64,000 nucleotides of DNA from Rhizobium mongolense USDA 1844 (lineage in GTDB: Bacteria > Pseudomonadota > Alphaproteobacteria > Rhizobiales > Rhizobiaceae), in contig NZ_ATTQ01000007.1 of assembly GCF_000419765.1 (NCBI RefSeq), positions 304,973 to 368,972 of the forward strand. Reading direction: 5' to 3'. The notes under the pieces were generated by a model. It was given only the letters and a program-made list of their open reading frames with translations. It had not been told where the DNA came from and ran no database searches. Shown one piece after another: positions 16,729 to 27,771 of this stretch (position 1 is its first letter; each line of letters starts with the position of its first letter). A program made the translations under genes and the position numbers.

Positions 16729-17814
16729 ATGAAAAACGGTTTGGAAGATGTGATCGCCGCGGAGACCCGGCTTTCGGATGTCGACGGCCCGGCGGGCCGG
16801 CTGATCATCCGCGGCGTGTCGCTCGACGACCTCGTTGCGGACGGCACCTATGAAAGCGTCGCGGCGCTGCTGCTCGACGGATTGATGGAAACGCACGTCA
16901 ATGCCGAGGGCTTGAAAGACCGGCTCGGAGCTGCACGCGCAGAGGTCTACGCGCATGTCGTGGCCGACGCCACCCTCCTCGCCCTGCCACCGGTCGATGC
17001 GATGCGGGCACTGGTTGCGCGACTGCCGGACGGCGAGGATTTCGAAACGGCGCTCAGGCTCCTTGCGGCCCCCGCCGTGTTCCTGCCGGCGGTTCTGCGG
17101 ATGCAGCGCAGAGAAGCGCCTGTTCCGCCGGATGCCTCAATATCGCAAGCCGCAGACATCCTACGCATGATGACGGGCAGGCTGCCGAGCTTCGAACAAA
17201 CGGCTGCGCTCGACGCCTATCTGGTGACGATCTCCGATCACGGGTTGAACGCCTCGACCTTCGCATCGCGGGTGATTGCCTCGACGCATGCCGGCCTCAC
17301 GTCATCAGTGCTCGCGGCGATCAGCGCGCTGAAAGGTCCGCTGCATGGCGGCGCGCCGGGACCGGTTCTCGACATGCTGGATGCGATCGGCGCCGAAAGC
17401 CATGCGAAGACCTGGCTCGCGGCTGCCCTCGATCGCGGCGAGAGGCTGATGGGCTTCGGCCATCGCATCTATCGCGTCCGGGACCCGCGTGCCGACGCCT
17501 TGAAAAATGCGCTAAAGCCGCTTGTCGCAACCGGCCAGGTCGATCGGTCGCGGATCACTCTGGCCGAGGGGATCGAAAAGGCGGCGCTCGCAATGCTCAA
17601 GGAACGCAAGCCGGATCGTCCCTTGGACGTGAATGTCGAATTCTATACGGCGCTGCTTCTGGAATCGCTCGGCTTTCCGCGCGAGGCGTTCACCGGCGTC
17701 TTTGCGATCGGCCGCACCGTCGGCTGGATTGCGCATGCGCGCGAGCAGTTGCTCGAAGGCCGGTTGATTAGACCGAAGTCTGTCTATGTCGGGCCTTTTC
17801 CGATCGCGGCTTGA
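16729..17814 (+). CDS. citrate synthase / methylcitrate synthase-family protein
   Basis: A 361-residue citrate-synthase fold protein condensing an acyl-CoA with oxaloacetate. Catalytic His residues are visible in GPLHGGAPGPVLDML and MGFGHRIYRVRDPRAD. The position normally occupied by the catalytic Asp reads VNVEFYTA, with Glu. A strong AAAGGAG lies 8 bp before the ATG at 16729 (the alternative ATG at 16723 is too close). It is the divergent partner of the HTH-fused paralogue. It may use propionyl-CoA or another acyl-CoA; substrate cannot be told from sequence. Confidence 0.88.
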   Translation: MKNGLEDVIAAETRLSDVDGPAGRLIIRGVSLDDLVADGTYESVAALLLDGLMETHVNAEGLKDRLGAARAEVYAHVVADATLLALPPVDAMRALVARLPDGEDFETALRLLAAPAVFLPAVLRMQRREAPVPPDASISQAADILRMMTGRLPSFEQTAALDAYLVTISDHGLNASTFASRVIASTHAGLTSSVLAAISALKGPLHGGAPGPVLDMLDAIGAESHAKTWLAAALDRGERLMGFGHRIYRVRDPRADALKNALKPLVATGQVDRSRITLAEGIEKAALAMLKERKPDRPLDVNVEFYTALLLESLGFPREAFTGVFAIGRTVGWIAHAREQLLEGRLIRPKSVYVGPFPIAA

Positions 17815-17862
17815 ACGAAGTTCCGGCGGCAGGTTCACGCCTGTCGCCGGATCTGCAAGCTT

Positions 17863-18010
17863 TCACTCGGCAATGTCGATACCGAGGAAACCGCCCGGCT
17901 GCCGGGCCCAAAGGCTGGCATAGATGTCGCCCGCGCAAGCAGGTCCTCGGACGGCCCTCCTCCGCAATGGGCCCATTGTCGAGAACGACAATCCGCCCGT
18001 CGTGTCTCAG
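17863..18010 (-). pseudogene. C-terminal relic of an ABC exporter ATPase
   Basis: Three minus-strand frames in succession read RHDGRIVVLDNGPIAEEG, SEDLLARA and DIYASLWARQPGGFLGIDIAE, then a stop. Joined, these form the end of an ABC-exporter nucleotide-binding domain (H-loop downstream region to C-terminus). At least two frameshifts separate them, and the Walker motifs and membrane domain are absent. It lies between the citrate-synthase locus and pyrG, probably a leftover of a rearrangement. Confidence 0.75.
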
Positions 18011-18018
18011 AGGAGAAA

Positions 18019-19788
<1,770 letters not shown>

Positions 19789-20265
19789 TTATTGTCCCGT
19801 TGGGACGCCGGTTCCGTTTTGTGCCGGGGCTGCCGGAGTGGCAGGCGTTGTCGGGGCAGGCTGCGTCGCAGGTGCGGTCGCCGTCGGCGCCTGAGCGCCG
19901 GGAGCGGCTGCGCCGCCGTTCGGAACGCCGTTGCCGGCAGGCTGGTTCGCGGGCTGCTGCGGAGTGCTGCCGCCGAGCGAATCGAGAATGCCGTTGCCCT
20001 GCCCGCTCGTTGCCGGGATGCGGTCGAGAATATCGGTCGGGCTGCCCTGATAGCGCGTCAGGATGCCGAGGCCGAGCGAGGTGATGAAAAACAGCGCTGC
20101 AAGGATTGCAGTCGTACGCGTCAGCGCATTGGCCGTTCCGCGCGCCGACATGAAGCCGGACCCGCCGCCGATACCAAGGCCGCCGCCTTCCGAGCGCTGG
20201 ATGAGCACGACGCCGACAAGCGCCAGCACGATCATGAGGTGGATGACAATCAATACTGTCTGCAT
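19789..20265 (-). CDS. secG: preprotein translocase subunit SecG
   Basis: A 158-residue SecG, the small partner of SecYE in the protein-export channel. Two transmembrane helices (residues 3-22 and about 51-71) flank the conserved cytoplasmic loop LIQRSEGGGLGIGGGSGFM. The family core ends near residue 80. The rest is a long Ala/Pro/Gln/Thr-rich tail, usual for rhizobial SecG. It is followed by a strong terminator. tpiA lies 104 bp upstream in the same direction, an order conserved in alphaproteobacteria. Confidence 0.95.
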   Translation of the reverse strand: MQTVLIVIHLMIVLALVGVVLIQRSEGGGLGIGGGSGFMSARGTANALTRTTAILAALFFITSLGLGILTRYQGSPTDILDRIPATSGQGNGILDSLGGSTPQQPANQPAGNGVPNGGAAAPGAQAPTATAPATQPAPTTPATPAAPAQNGTGVPTGQ

Positions 20266-20369
20266 GGGTCCAGTCCTGCCCGCATGCGGCGGGCATCGAA
20301 TAAAATCTGGCGCTGTTTACATGAGGTGATCCGCTATTCCAAGCCCTCCGGCCCAGAATATATATGGCA

Positions 20370-21140
20370 TCACGCGAGCAGCGCTTCGTATGCGCCGTAG
20401 ATGGCGAGGAAATCGGATGCTTTCAAGCTCGCGCCGCCAATCAACGCGCCGTCGACGTTGGCGACACCCATCAGTTCCTTGGCATTGCCGGGCTTGACGG
20501 AGCCGCCGTAGAGAATACGGACTTTCCCGCCATTGGCGCCGAAACGGGCGACGAGTTCCGAACGCATGAAAGCATGCGCCTTTTCGACGTCCTGCACCGT
20601 CGGCGTGAGGCCGGTGCCGATCGCCCAGACAGGTTCGTAGGCGATCACGGTGTTTTCCGGCGTCGCGATATCCGGAACGGAGGCGGAAAGCTGTCGCTTG
20701 AGAATGTCAAGGGTCTGTCCGGCCTTGCGCTGGTCCGCCGTCTCACCGATGCAGATGATGGCGGTGAGATCGGCAGCGAAGGCAGCCTCGGCCTTGGCGC
20801 GGACGAGATGGTCGGTCTCGGCATGGTCCGTCCGGCGCTCCGAATGGCCGACGATCACGTAGGTTCCGAAGCAATCGGCGATCATCTCGGCTGAGATATC
20901 GCCGGTATGGGCGCCCGACGGGCTCTGATGGCAATCCTGCGCACCGATCGCAAGAGGGCTGTCGGTGCAGAGCGCGGTCGCGACATAAAGCAGCGTCGCG
21001 GGCGGGCAGATGAGCGCCTCGACCTTCTCGGCAAGGGGCGAATTCACGCCTTCCGCAATCGCCTTGACCTGATCGAGGGAGGCGCGCGTGCCGTTCATTT
21101 TCCAGTTTCCCGCCACGAGCGGGCGCACGTCAGGTGTCAT
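20370..21140 (-). CDS. tpiA: triose-phosphate isomerase
   Basis: A 256-residue TIM-barrel enzyme interconverting dihydroxyacetone phosphate and glyceraldehyde 3-phosphate. Motifs: GNWKMNG at residues 11-17 (catalytic Lys), VIVGHSERR (catalytic His), [13 protein letters not shown] (catalytic Glu on the flexible loop), and [12 protein letters not shown]. Full length. Some rhizobia have a second triose isomerase for erythritol catabolism; this chromosomal copy next to secG and pyrG is the glycolytic one by context. Confidence 0.97.
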   Translation of the reverse strand: MTPDVRPLVAGNWKMNGTRASLDQVKAIAEGVNSPLAEKVEALICPPATLLYVATALCTDSPLAIGAQDCHQSPSGAHTGDISAEMIADCFGTYVIVGHSERRTDHAETDHLVRAKAEAAFAADLTAIICIGETADQRKAGQTLDILKRQLSASVPDIATPENTVIAYEPVWAIGTGLTPTVQDVEKAHAFMRSELVARFGANGGKVRILYGGSVKPGNAKELMGVANVDGALIGGASLKASDFLAIYGAYEALLA

Positions 21141-21274
21141 GCCAGCCTTCCCAATTTTTCCGTATTGAGCGGCCTTAGCAAAAGCATTCGGTATTGAAAA
21201 GCTTTTGAACCTTCACGTAAGGGAAATAAGGCCGATTTGCCGCGCAAATGCTTAAAATTTGGCGGCGCAACTGT

Positions 21275-22159
21275 CTATGAAGCGAGAATCCAGTTCAAAA
21301 CCCTCCGCCAATCGATCATGCGGATCGGCGTGCCGTGGTTGCCGGTTTGAAAAAGCGTGAAATGGGCAGGGTATTTCGCCTCATGAAGTTTTTCGAAGAA
21401 AGCCTGCTGTCCGGCAGCGGCATAGACCGGATCGCGGCTGCCATGGACGAACCAAAGGGGCAGCTTCGCCTTGTAGAACGCGCTCTTTGCGAAATCCGGA
21501 TCCGTGACGCCGCTCATGACGACCATGCCCTTCAGCGATTTGACACTGCCTGCATCGCGCGCGATGCCCCAGCAGACCTGGCTGCCCATGGAAGCACAGG
21601 AAAGGATCACCGGGCGGCCGTCGGATTTCTCGCTTGCATAGCGGATCAGCTCGGCGATGTCTGCCACGCCCTCGCCGTCGAACGTGCGCACTGTCGGCGA
21701 ATAATAGACGCCGCCATTGGCTACGGCCAGGTTCTTGAGCCGATTGAAATTGCCGCCGAAGCTGTAGTCGTTGACCCCGAGCCGCCGGTCGCCATCGCGC
21801 CCGTGGATAAAGATTACGGTGAATTGCGCATTGTCTGTCGGTCCCACCCTGGTGAGATCCACCCGGCGGCCATTGAGTGACAGTGTTTCGTCCTGCTGCT
21901 GCTTGCGGACAGCGAGCGACACGTATTTCTGCTGCGCACGCTTTTGCGGGATCTGGTCGCGGCCGTTGATGTCGCGCATCTCGTCATATTCGATGGCTTC
22001 GAAGGCGCCGCCGTCGGCGGTTTGCAACACGTTCTGTCTGGAGAAAAGTTCGTCCTTGTAGGGCGGCAGCGTCTCGGCTGCGGCGCTGCCGGATCCCGCC
22101 GACAGGAAAAAGGTCGCAATTGCGGCGATAATCGTGCAATGACTTGTGGACATTCTCAT
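21275..22159 (-). CDS. exported alpha/beta hydrolase
   Basis: A 294-residue periplasmic protein with a signal peptide (about residues 3-27, cleaved near SAAAE). The nucleophile elbow is probably SCASMGSQV (Ser flanked as in A-S-M-G). FIHGRDGDRRLG earlier supplies the oxyanion-hole strand, WFVHGSRDPVY the acid region (Asp) and GNHGTP the likely catalytic His. The fold is alpha/beta hydrolase; esterase activity is plausible but substrate unknown. It is divergent from parE. Confidence 0.8.
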   Translation of the reverse strand: MRMSTSHCTIIAAIATFFLSAGSGSAAAETLPPYKDELFSRQNVLQTADGGAFEAIEYDEMRDINGRDQIPQKRAQQKYVSLAVRKQQQDETLSLNGRRVDLTRVGPTDNAQFTVIFIHGRDGDRRLGVNDYSFGGNFNRLKNLAVANGGVYYSPTVRTFDGEGVADIAELIRYASEKSDGRPVILSCASMGSQVCWGIARDAGSVKSLKGMVVMSGVTDPDFAKSAFYKAKLPLWFVHGSRDPVYAAAGQQAFFEKLHEAKYPAHFTLFQTGNHGTPIRMIDWRRVLNWILAS

Positions 22160-22377
22160 GCGGGCGGTTTCCTAACACATCATGCCGCTTGCCATTCTGG
22201 GCCCGGCAACGCAAACCAATTCCATAGAAATTCCGCCAAATCGGGCGGCGTCGCGTAACGAGACGCTTTCTGGCAGAATCTGCCTGATTCGCTAACGTGA
22301 CATCAAATGCGGTGATTTTGGGTCTGGCCATAAGCGTATGTGTGGCCCAAGACAGGATTGAAGATCTGAACGACTCC

Positions 22378-24435
22378 ATGGATGACAGCAACGACCTCTT
22401 CTCCGGAATGCCCCTGATGCCGAAGCAGGAGGCGGCGGCAAAGCCTGCCGAAAGGCCCGCGGCGGCGGCCCCTGCGTTGCGCCCTGCCCCGGCAGCCTCG
22501 GGCTCGGACGACTACGGCGCATCCTCCATCCGGGTTCTCGAAGGCTTGGAACCGGTGCGCATGCGCCCCGGCATGTATATCGGCGGCACGGACGAAAAGG
22601 CGCTGCACCACCTCTTTGCCGAAGTCATCGACAACTCGATGGACGAAGCAGTCGCCGGCCATGCAAACTTCATCGAGGTGCATCTCGATATCCAGGGTTA
22701 TCTGACGGTCAGTGACAATGGCCGCGGCATCCCCGTCGAGAACCATCCCCAGGTTCCGGGCAAATCGACGCTTGAAGTTATCATGACCAAGCTCCATGCC
22801 GGCGGCAAGTTCGACGGCAAGGCATACGAGACCTCGGGCGGTCTGCACGGCGTCGGCGTTTCGGTCGTCAACGCACTGTCGGATTATCTTGAGGTTGAAG
22901 TGGCGCGAAACCGCAAGCTTTATCGCCAGCGTTTTTCGCGCGGCGTGCCGCAGGGCGGTCTCGAGGAGCTAGGCGATGTGCATAACCGCCGCGGCACCCG
23001 CGTGCGCTTCCATCCCGATCCGCAGATTTTCGGCGACCATGCGAAATTCGATGCCGGGCGCGTCTTCCGCATGGCACGCTCGAAGGCCTATCTTTTCGGC
23101 GGCGTCGAAATCCGCTGGAGTTGCGATGAAGGCGTGCTGCCGGAAGGCTCGGAAATCCCGGATAAGGCAGTCTTCCACTTCCCCGGCGGCCTGAAGGACT
23201 ACCTGCAGGCGACGATGGGCAAGGAATTCACCGTCACCCGCGAAATCTTCGCCGGCAAGACAGAGAAAGCAAGCGGCCACGGGTCGCTCGAATGGGCGAT
23301 CACCTGGTACGGCGGCGACCAGCAGATTCACTCCTATTGCAACACCATTCCGACGCCAGAGGGCGGCACGCATGAGGCGGGCCTGCGCATCGCGTTGACC
23401 AAGGGGCTGAAGGCCTATGCCGACCTGACGCAGAACAAGCGCGCAGCGCAGATCAGCACCGACGATGTGATGATTTCCGCCGTCGGCATGCTGTCGGTTT
23501 TCATCCGCGAGCCGGAATTCGTCGGCCAGACCAAGGACAGGCTTGCGACCGTCGAGGCGCAGCGCATCGTCGAGAACGCGCTTCGCGATCCCTTCGATCA
23601 TTACCTGGCGGACAATCCCAACGAGGCCGAAAAGCTGCTCGACTGGGTAATCGAGCGCGCCGAAGAGCGTCTGCGCCGCCGCAAGGAAAAGGAAGTCAAC
23701 CGCAAGACCGCCGTGCGCAAATTGCGCCTTCCGGGCAAATTAGCCGATTGTGCGCAGAACACCGCTCAGGGGGCCGAACTCTTCATCGTCGAAGGCGACT
23801 CGGCAGGCGGTTCCGCCAAGCAGGCGCGCAACCGCGCCAATCAGGCGATCCTGCCTTTGCGCGGCAAGATCCTCAACGTTGCGAGCGCTGGCCGCGAAAA
23901 GCTCGGCGCCAACCAGCAGCTTGCGGATCTCGTTCAGGCTCTCGGCTGTGGTACCCGTTCCAAATATCGCGAGGAAGACCTGCGCTACGAGCGCATCGTC
24001 GTGATGACCGATGCCGATGTCGACGGCGCCCACATCGCATCATTGCTGATCACCTTCTTCTATCAGGAGATGCCCGAGCTCGTGCGCGGCGGCCACCTGT
24101 TCCTTGCCGTGCCTCCGCTCTACAAGATCACCCAGGGCGCCAAGTCCGCCTATGCGCGCGACGACGCCCACCGGCAGGAGCTGATGGAAACGGAATTCAA
24201 GGGCAAGGCGAAGATCGAGATCAGCCGCTTCAAGGGTCTCGGCGAAATGCTGCCGGCGCAACTCAAGGAAACGACCATGGATCCGAGCAAGCGCACGCTG
24301 CTGCGCGTGGTGATCGATGAGGTCGATTTCGAAGGAACCCGCACCGCAGTCGATGACCTGATGGGCACGAAGCCGGATGCGCGCTTCCGCTTCATTCAGG
24401 AGCGTGCTGCCTTTGCCGAAAACCTCGATATTTGA
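22378..24435 (+). CDS. parE: DNA topoisomerase IV subunit B
   Basis: A 685-residue ParE, the ATPase subunit of topoisomerase IV, which decatenates replicated chromosomes. The GHKL ATPase shows EVIDNSMDEA, SDNGRGIPVE and TSGGLHGVGVSVVNALS. The TOPRIM domain shows EGDSAGGSAKQARNR and TDADVDGAHI. ParE is distinguished from GyrB by length and the lack of the GyrB insertion. An Ala/Pro-rich linker (residues about 15-45) precedes the ATPase, as in other rhizobial ParE. The start at 22378 is chosen; an upstream alternative at 22297 is non-conserved. Confidence 0.95.
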   Translation: MDDSNDLFSGMPLMPKQEAAAKPAERPAAAAPALRPAPAASGSDDYGASSIRVLEGLEPVRMRPGMYIGGTDEKALHHLFAEVIDNSMDEAVAGHANFIEVHLDIQGYLTVSDNGRGIPVENHPQVPGKSTLEVIMTKLHAGGKFDGKAYETSGGLHGVGVSVVNALSDYLEVEVARNRKLYRQRFSRGVPQGGLEELGDVHNRRGTRVRFHPDPQIFGDHAKFDAGRVFRMARSKAYLFGGVEIRWSCDEGVLPEGSEIPDKAVFHFPGGLKDYLQATMGKEFTVTREIFAGKTEKASGHGSLEWAITWYGGDQQIHSYCNTIPTPEGGTHEAGLRIALTKGLKAYADLTQNKRAAQISTDDVMISAVGMLSVFIREPEFVGQTKDRLATVEAQRIVENALRDPFDHYLADNPNEAEKLLDWVIERAEERLRRRKEKEVNRKTAVRKLRLPGKLADCAQNTAQGAELFIVEGDSAGGSAKQARNRANQAILPLRGKILNVASAGREKLGANQQLADLVQALGCGTRSKYREEDLRYERIVVMTDADVDGAHIASLLITFFYQEMPELVRGGHLFLAVPPLYKITQGAKSAYARDDAHRQELMETEFKGKAKIEISRFKGLGEMLPAQLKETTMDPSKRTLLRVVIDEVDFEGTRTAVDDLMGTKPDARFRFIQERAAFAENLDI

Positions 24436-24586
24436 GCTTCCGCTATTTCATGGAACTGACGAAGAACCGTAACAACTCCGTCAAATAACCGGTGCACGAG
24501 AAGCGACGCGACCGGTGCGCCGTTCCTTTAGGGATTGGGCACGCGGTTCGTTCCGCTCCTCACCCCTTGCCAGCCGGATGTTTGCC

Positions 24587-25292
24587 ATGACCAAGCGTTT
24601 CCTCGCGACTGCCGCTTTTGCGCTCCTGTCCAGCGCTGCCGCTCCCCACGCAACCGATATCGGCGCAACCTTCGAGACTTCCTGCCCCTTTGGCGACTGC
24701 GCAGCCGGCATCTCCCTCTCCCATCTCGGTGAATTCGTCATCCCGACAGGCCACGTGGAAAACGGTGTCGAATTCGGCGGCATTTCCGGCCTCGATTTCG
24801 ACGCGGCAACGGGCCACTACATCGCCATCAGCGACGACCGCTCGGAAAAAGGCCCTTCTCGCTTTTACGAGCTCGCAGTCGATGTCGACGGCGATGGCCT
24901 CAAGGGCGTCGCCGTCGTCAAGCAGGTGACGCTGAAGGACAAAAACGGCGAACCCTTGGCCAGGCGCACCGTCGATCCCGAGTCGATCCGGCTCGGCCGG
25001 GAATGCCCGAGGCGTCGGCAATAACGTGAAGATCTTCATGATCGATCTCGACGGTGCTACAGACGTCTCGGCGATCGCCTCGCTTGCGAAGACCGATCAG
25101 CGTGTGGTTCCCCGCAAGAGCCAAGTTCTCGGTCTGCGTGCAGCCGGCCTGGTGCCGGACAATATCGAGTCCATGGCGATCGGCAAGGTGAAGGACGGCA
25201 GCGACGCGCTGAACCTCGGCTCGGACAACAACTTCTCGACCAGCCAGAGGACGCAGTTCTACGTCTTCAAAATACCGCGCCGTCCGCAATAG
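24587..25292 (+). pseudogene. esterase-like phytase-family protein, internally deleted
   Basis: The 5' part encodes a signal peptide (MTKRFLATAAFALLSSAAA) and the start of a phytase-like esterase domain (EFGGISGLDFDAATGHYIAI, SDDRSEKGPSRFYEL, TVDPESIRLG). It then breaks near 25000. The 3' part, in another frame, reads NNVKIFMIDLDGATDVS and ends FSTSQRTQFYVFKIPRRPQ, the family C-terminus. Normal members are about 350-400 residues, so roughly 130-180 residues of the middle are missing in addition to the frameshift. The gene is dead. Confidence 0.8.
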
Positions 25293-25311
25293 CAACCGAA
25301 AGATCGTGCAG

Positions 25312-25767
25312 TTAGTCGAGGCGGACTTCGATCTTCGTCTTCACCGAGTTGGCGAGGAAACAGAGTTCATGGGCCTCGTGATGGAGCTTTTCCTCCATTT
25401 TGCGGCTCGGCGCTTCGTCCGCATAGACTACGGCCGGCTTCAGCTCGACGCGGCTGACGAGCATTCTCCCGTCGATCTTCTCCATGATCCCGGTCGCCGT
25501 ATCGACATAGCTGTCGACGACGATGCCCTTCTTCGAGGCAAGCCACAGGTAGAACAGCATGTGGCAACTGGAGAGCGCCGCGACATATGCCTCCTCGGGA
25601 TCGACGTTCTCGGCGATCGAGTACGGAAGCGGCACGTTGTGCGGGGATGCCGAAGCAGGCACCGAAAGGCCGCCATCGAAATTCCACAGATGGCCGCGGC
25701 TGTATTTGCCGTCCGTGAAACTGCCCCCGCCGCGCTGCCATGATACTTCCGCTGAAAATTTCGTCAT
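25312..25767 (-). CDS. OsmC family peroxiredoxin-like protein
   Basis: A 151-residue OsmC/Ohr-type protein. The catalytic cysteine lies in ALSSCHMLFYLWLA and a second in HELCFLANSV; the pair forms the peroxidatic centre of the family. Such proteins reduce organic hydroperoxides in the cytoplasm with lipoylated partners. YcgI/YhfA-like subgroup is also possible. The start at 25767 fits the family; an upstream in-frame start at 25851 is not conserved. It converges with the broken esterase gene 19 bp away. Confidence 0.88.
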   Translation of the reverse strand: MTKFSAEVSWQRGGGSFTDGKYSRGHLWNFDGGLSVPASASPHNVPLPYSIAENVDPEEAYVAALSSCHMLFYLWLASKKGIVVDSYVDTATGIMEKIDGRMLVSRVELKPAVVYADEAPSRKMEEKLHHEAHELCFLANSVKTKIEVRLD

Positions 25768-26000
25768 CGTCCGAGCGATCCCTATGAATCCTGATGCCCA
25801 ACCTGCGGCCACTTGCACCGGCGAGCAAGGTTCGCAAGAAATTTCCGTCACATTGCGTACAGAGGTTTAAGATATCCCGTTGTCCCGGCGGCTTGGCGCA
25901 CCTTCGATGGGACGAGGCCGGCCCTTCGACGATCGATATGCTTGCGTCCGGGCTCCCAATGGCGCATATCCGTGATTGAGAAGAAGGAATAAAAAGCGAC

Positions 26001-27194
26001 GTGAGCCTCTCGAACAACAAGAAACTGCCTGGCGAGCCGCGGTGGCTTGGGCCTTCTGCGCCCACACGTACGCCGCTCATTCCCTCGATTTCCGCTGCCC
26101 GCTGGCTTTTAATCCTCATCGTTGCGGCAGGCGTTTATTTCTTCTACGGCTTCGTCGTTCCGGTTCTGGCCGCACTCGTCATCGGTTTTGCGAGCTGGCC
26201 GCTCTATCGCAGACTTCTTGCGCGCGTCGGCGGCAATACGACGATCGCAGCCACGATCGCGATCATCCTCATCGTGACTTTCCTCGTTATCCCGATCGGG
26301 CTTGCGATCACCTATACGACGGGCGAGGTGCGCGAATGGGTCGCCTGGATCATTCACGCCAACCGGCAGGGCGCGCCCACACCACAGTGGATCCTCGCTT
26401 TGCCTTTCGCAGGGCCTTATCTCGACGATCTCTGGACCAAATATATCGGCAGTCCCGGCTCTGTGGGTGAAGTCATCCAGGCGGTCAGCGGTGCCAATAT
26501 CGGCAATATCTACCGCGCGGTTCTCGCAGCCGGCGGCGCGTCTTTCCACCTGCTTCTGACGCTGCTTTTCATGCTGATCGCGCTGTTCTTCGTCTATCGC
26601 GACGGCGCGTCCTTCTCGCGTCAGATCGACATGCTTGGCGAACGCATCCTGCCCAATCGCTGGGAGCGGATTTCACGCGTCGTTCCGGCAACGATCAGTT
26701 CCACGGTTATGGGTATGACGCTGATCGCGATCGGCGAAGGCATCGTGCTCGGCGTCGCCTACTGGATCGCAGGCGTCCCCTCGCCTGTGACACTTGGCGT
26801 CCTGACGGGCATCATGGCATTGATACCCGGCGGCGCGCCTCTCTCGTTCACCTTGGTTTCGATCTATCTCGTCGCTAGCGGATCGCATGTCGCCGGGATC
26901 GCGCTCTTCATCTGGGGCACGGTCGAACTTTTTATCGTCGACAAGACGCTGCGTCCGAAGCTTGTCGGCGGCCCGATCAAGCTTCCCTTCCTTCCGACTT
27001 TCTTCGGCCTCGTCGGCGGCGTGAAGACTATGGGCTTCCTCGGTCTCTTCATCGGCCCGGTCTTGATGGCACTGCTCGTCGCGATCTGGCGCGAATGGAT
27101 GCACGAAGTGAAGACGAACGATCAGACCGCGCTCGGCCCGGAAGTCATGATCGACGAGCAGGCGCCGCCGGTGCAGCGCGCGGCCGACGGCTGA
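26001..27194 (+). CDS. AI-2E family transporter / PerM-like permease
   Basis: A 397-residue polytopic membrane protein with about eight hydrophobic segments. It has the AI-2E exporter (TqsA/PerM) layout: a pair of N-terminal helices, a long amphipathic insert (about residues 95-170), then GILTGIMALIPGGAPLSFTL-type C-terminal helices and FFGLVGGVKTMGFLGLFIGP. The substrate cannot be inferred; some members move autoinducer-2, others Na+ or unknown metabolites. The GTG start with an AGAAGGAA site is favoured. The stop abuts the convergent GNAT gene. Confidence 0.88.
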   Translation: MSLSNNKKLPGEPRWLGPSAPTRTPLIPSISAARWLLILIVAAGVYFFYGFVVPVLAALVIGFASWPLYRRLLARVGGNTTIAATIAIILIVTFLVIPIGLAITYTTGEVREWVAWIIHANRQGAPTPQWILALPFAGPYLDDLWTKYIGSPGSVGEVIQAVSGANIGNIYRAVLAAGGASFHLLLTLLFMLIALFFVYRDGASFSRQIDMLGERILPNRWERISRVVPATISSTVMGMTLIAIGEGIVLGVAYWIAGVPSPVTLGVLTGIMALIPGGAPLSFTLVSIYLVASGSHVAGIALFIWGTVELFIVDKTLRPKLVGGPIKLPFLPTFFGLVGGVKTMGFLGLFIGPVLMALLVAIWREWMHEVKTNDQTALGPEVMIDEQAPPVQRAADG

Positions 27195-27653
27195 TCATTT
27201 CAGCCGCTTCTCCATGAAAAGGCTGAGCGGGTCCGGCAGGTACGAGCCGAAGGGACCGACGTCGGCATAGCCGTATTTGCGATAAAGACCGACCGCCTCC
27301 GGCTGATAGATGCCAGTCTCGAGCCGGATCGCATCGAGATCCAGCGCCCGGGCATGCTCCTCCAGCCGTTCCATCAGCCGGCTTGCGACCTTCAGTCCTC
27401 TTGCCTGCGGATCGACGAACATGCGCTTGATCTCCGCCGTACCGTCTCCCGCCTGCAGGAGTGCCGCACAGCCGACGATTTCTCCTGCATTCCGCGCCAC
27501 GAAGAAGCTTACGATGGACTTCTCCAGGGTCGAGAGATCGACGAGGTGATTGCTTTCGGCAGGATAAAGCGACTGCGTATAGGCATCCGAAAGGTCGAGC
27601 AAGCGGATGATTTCCGGCTGGCGCGGCGATTCAAGAGCGACGGTGACAGACAT
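27195..27653 (-). CDS. GNAT family N-acetyltransferase
   Basis: A 152-residue GNAT. IKRMFVDPQARGLKVASRLM is the acetyl-CoA-binding motif A, preceded by EIVGCAALLQAGDGTA and followed by IRLETGIYQPEAVGLYRKYGY. The latter is typical of the group that includes YsnE-like enzymes acting on small amines or indole-pyruvate derivatives. Substrate is unknown. Its stop codon directly adjoins that of the AI-2E permease, with no intergenic space. Confidence 0.88.
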   Translation of the reverse strand: MSVTVALESPRQPEIIRLLDLSDAYTQSLYPAESNHLVDLSTLEKSIVSFFVARNAGEIVGCAALLQAGDGTAEIKRMFVDPQARGLKVASRLMERLEEHARALDLDAIRLETGIYQPEAVGLYRKYGYADVGPFGSYLPDPLSLFMEKRLK

Positions 27654-27771
27654 GGCATTCCCCGGTTTGCGGGGCCGCCGCGGCGCATGACAAAGGTTAA
27701 TGCAGCCGCCATTATTCGGTTGGAATTGCCCCGTCTATGACAGTGGATTTCCATAACCAAAGGGTTCAATT

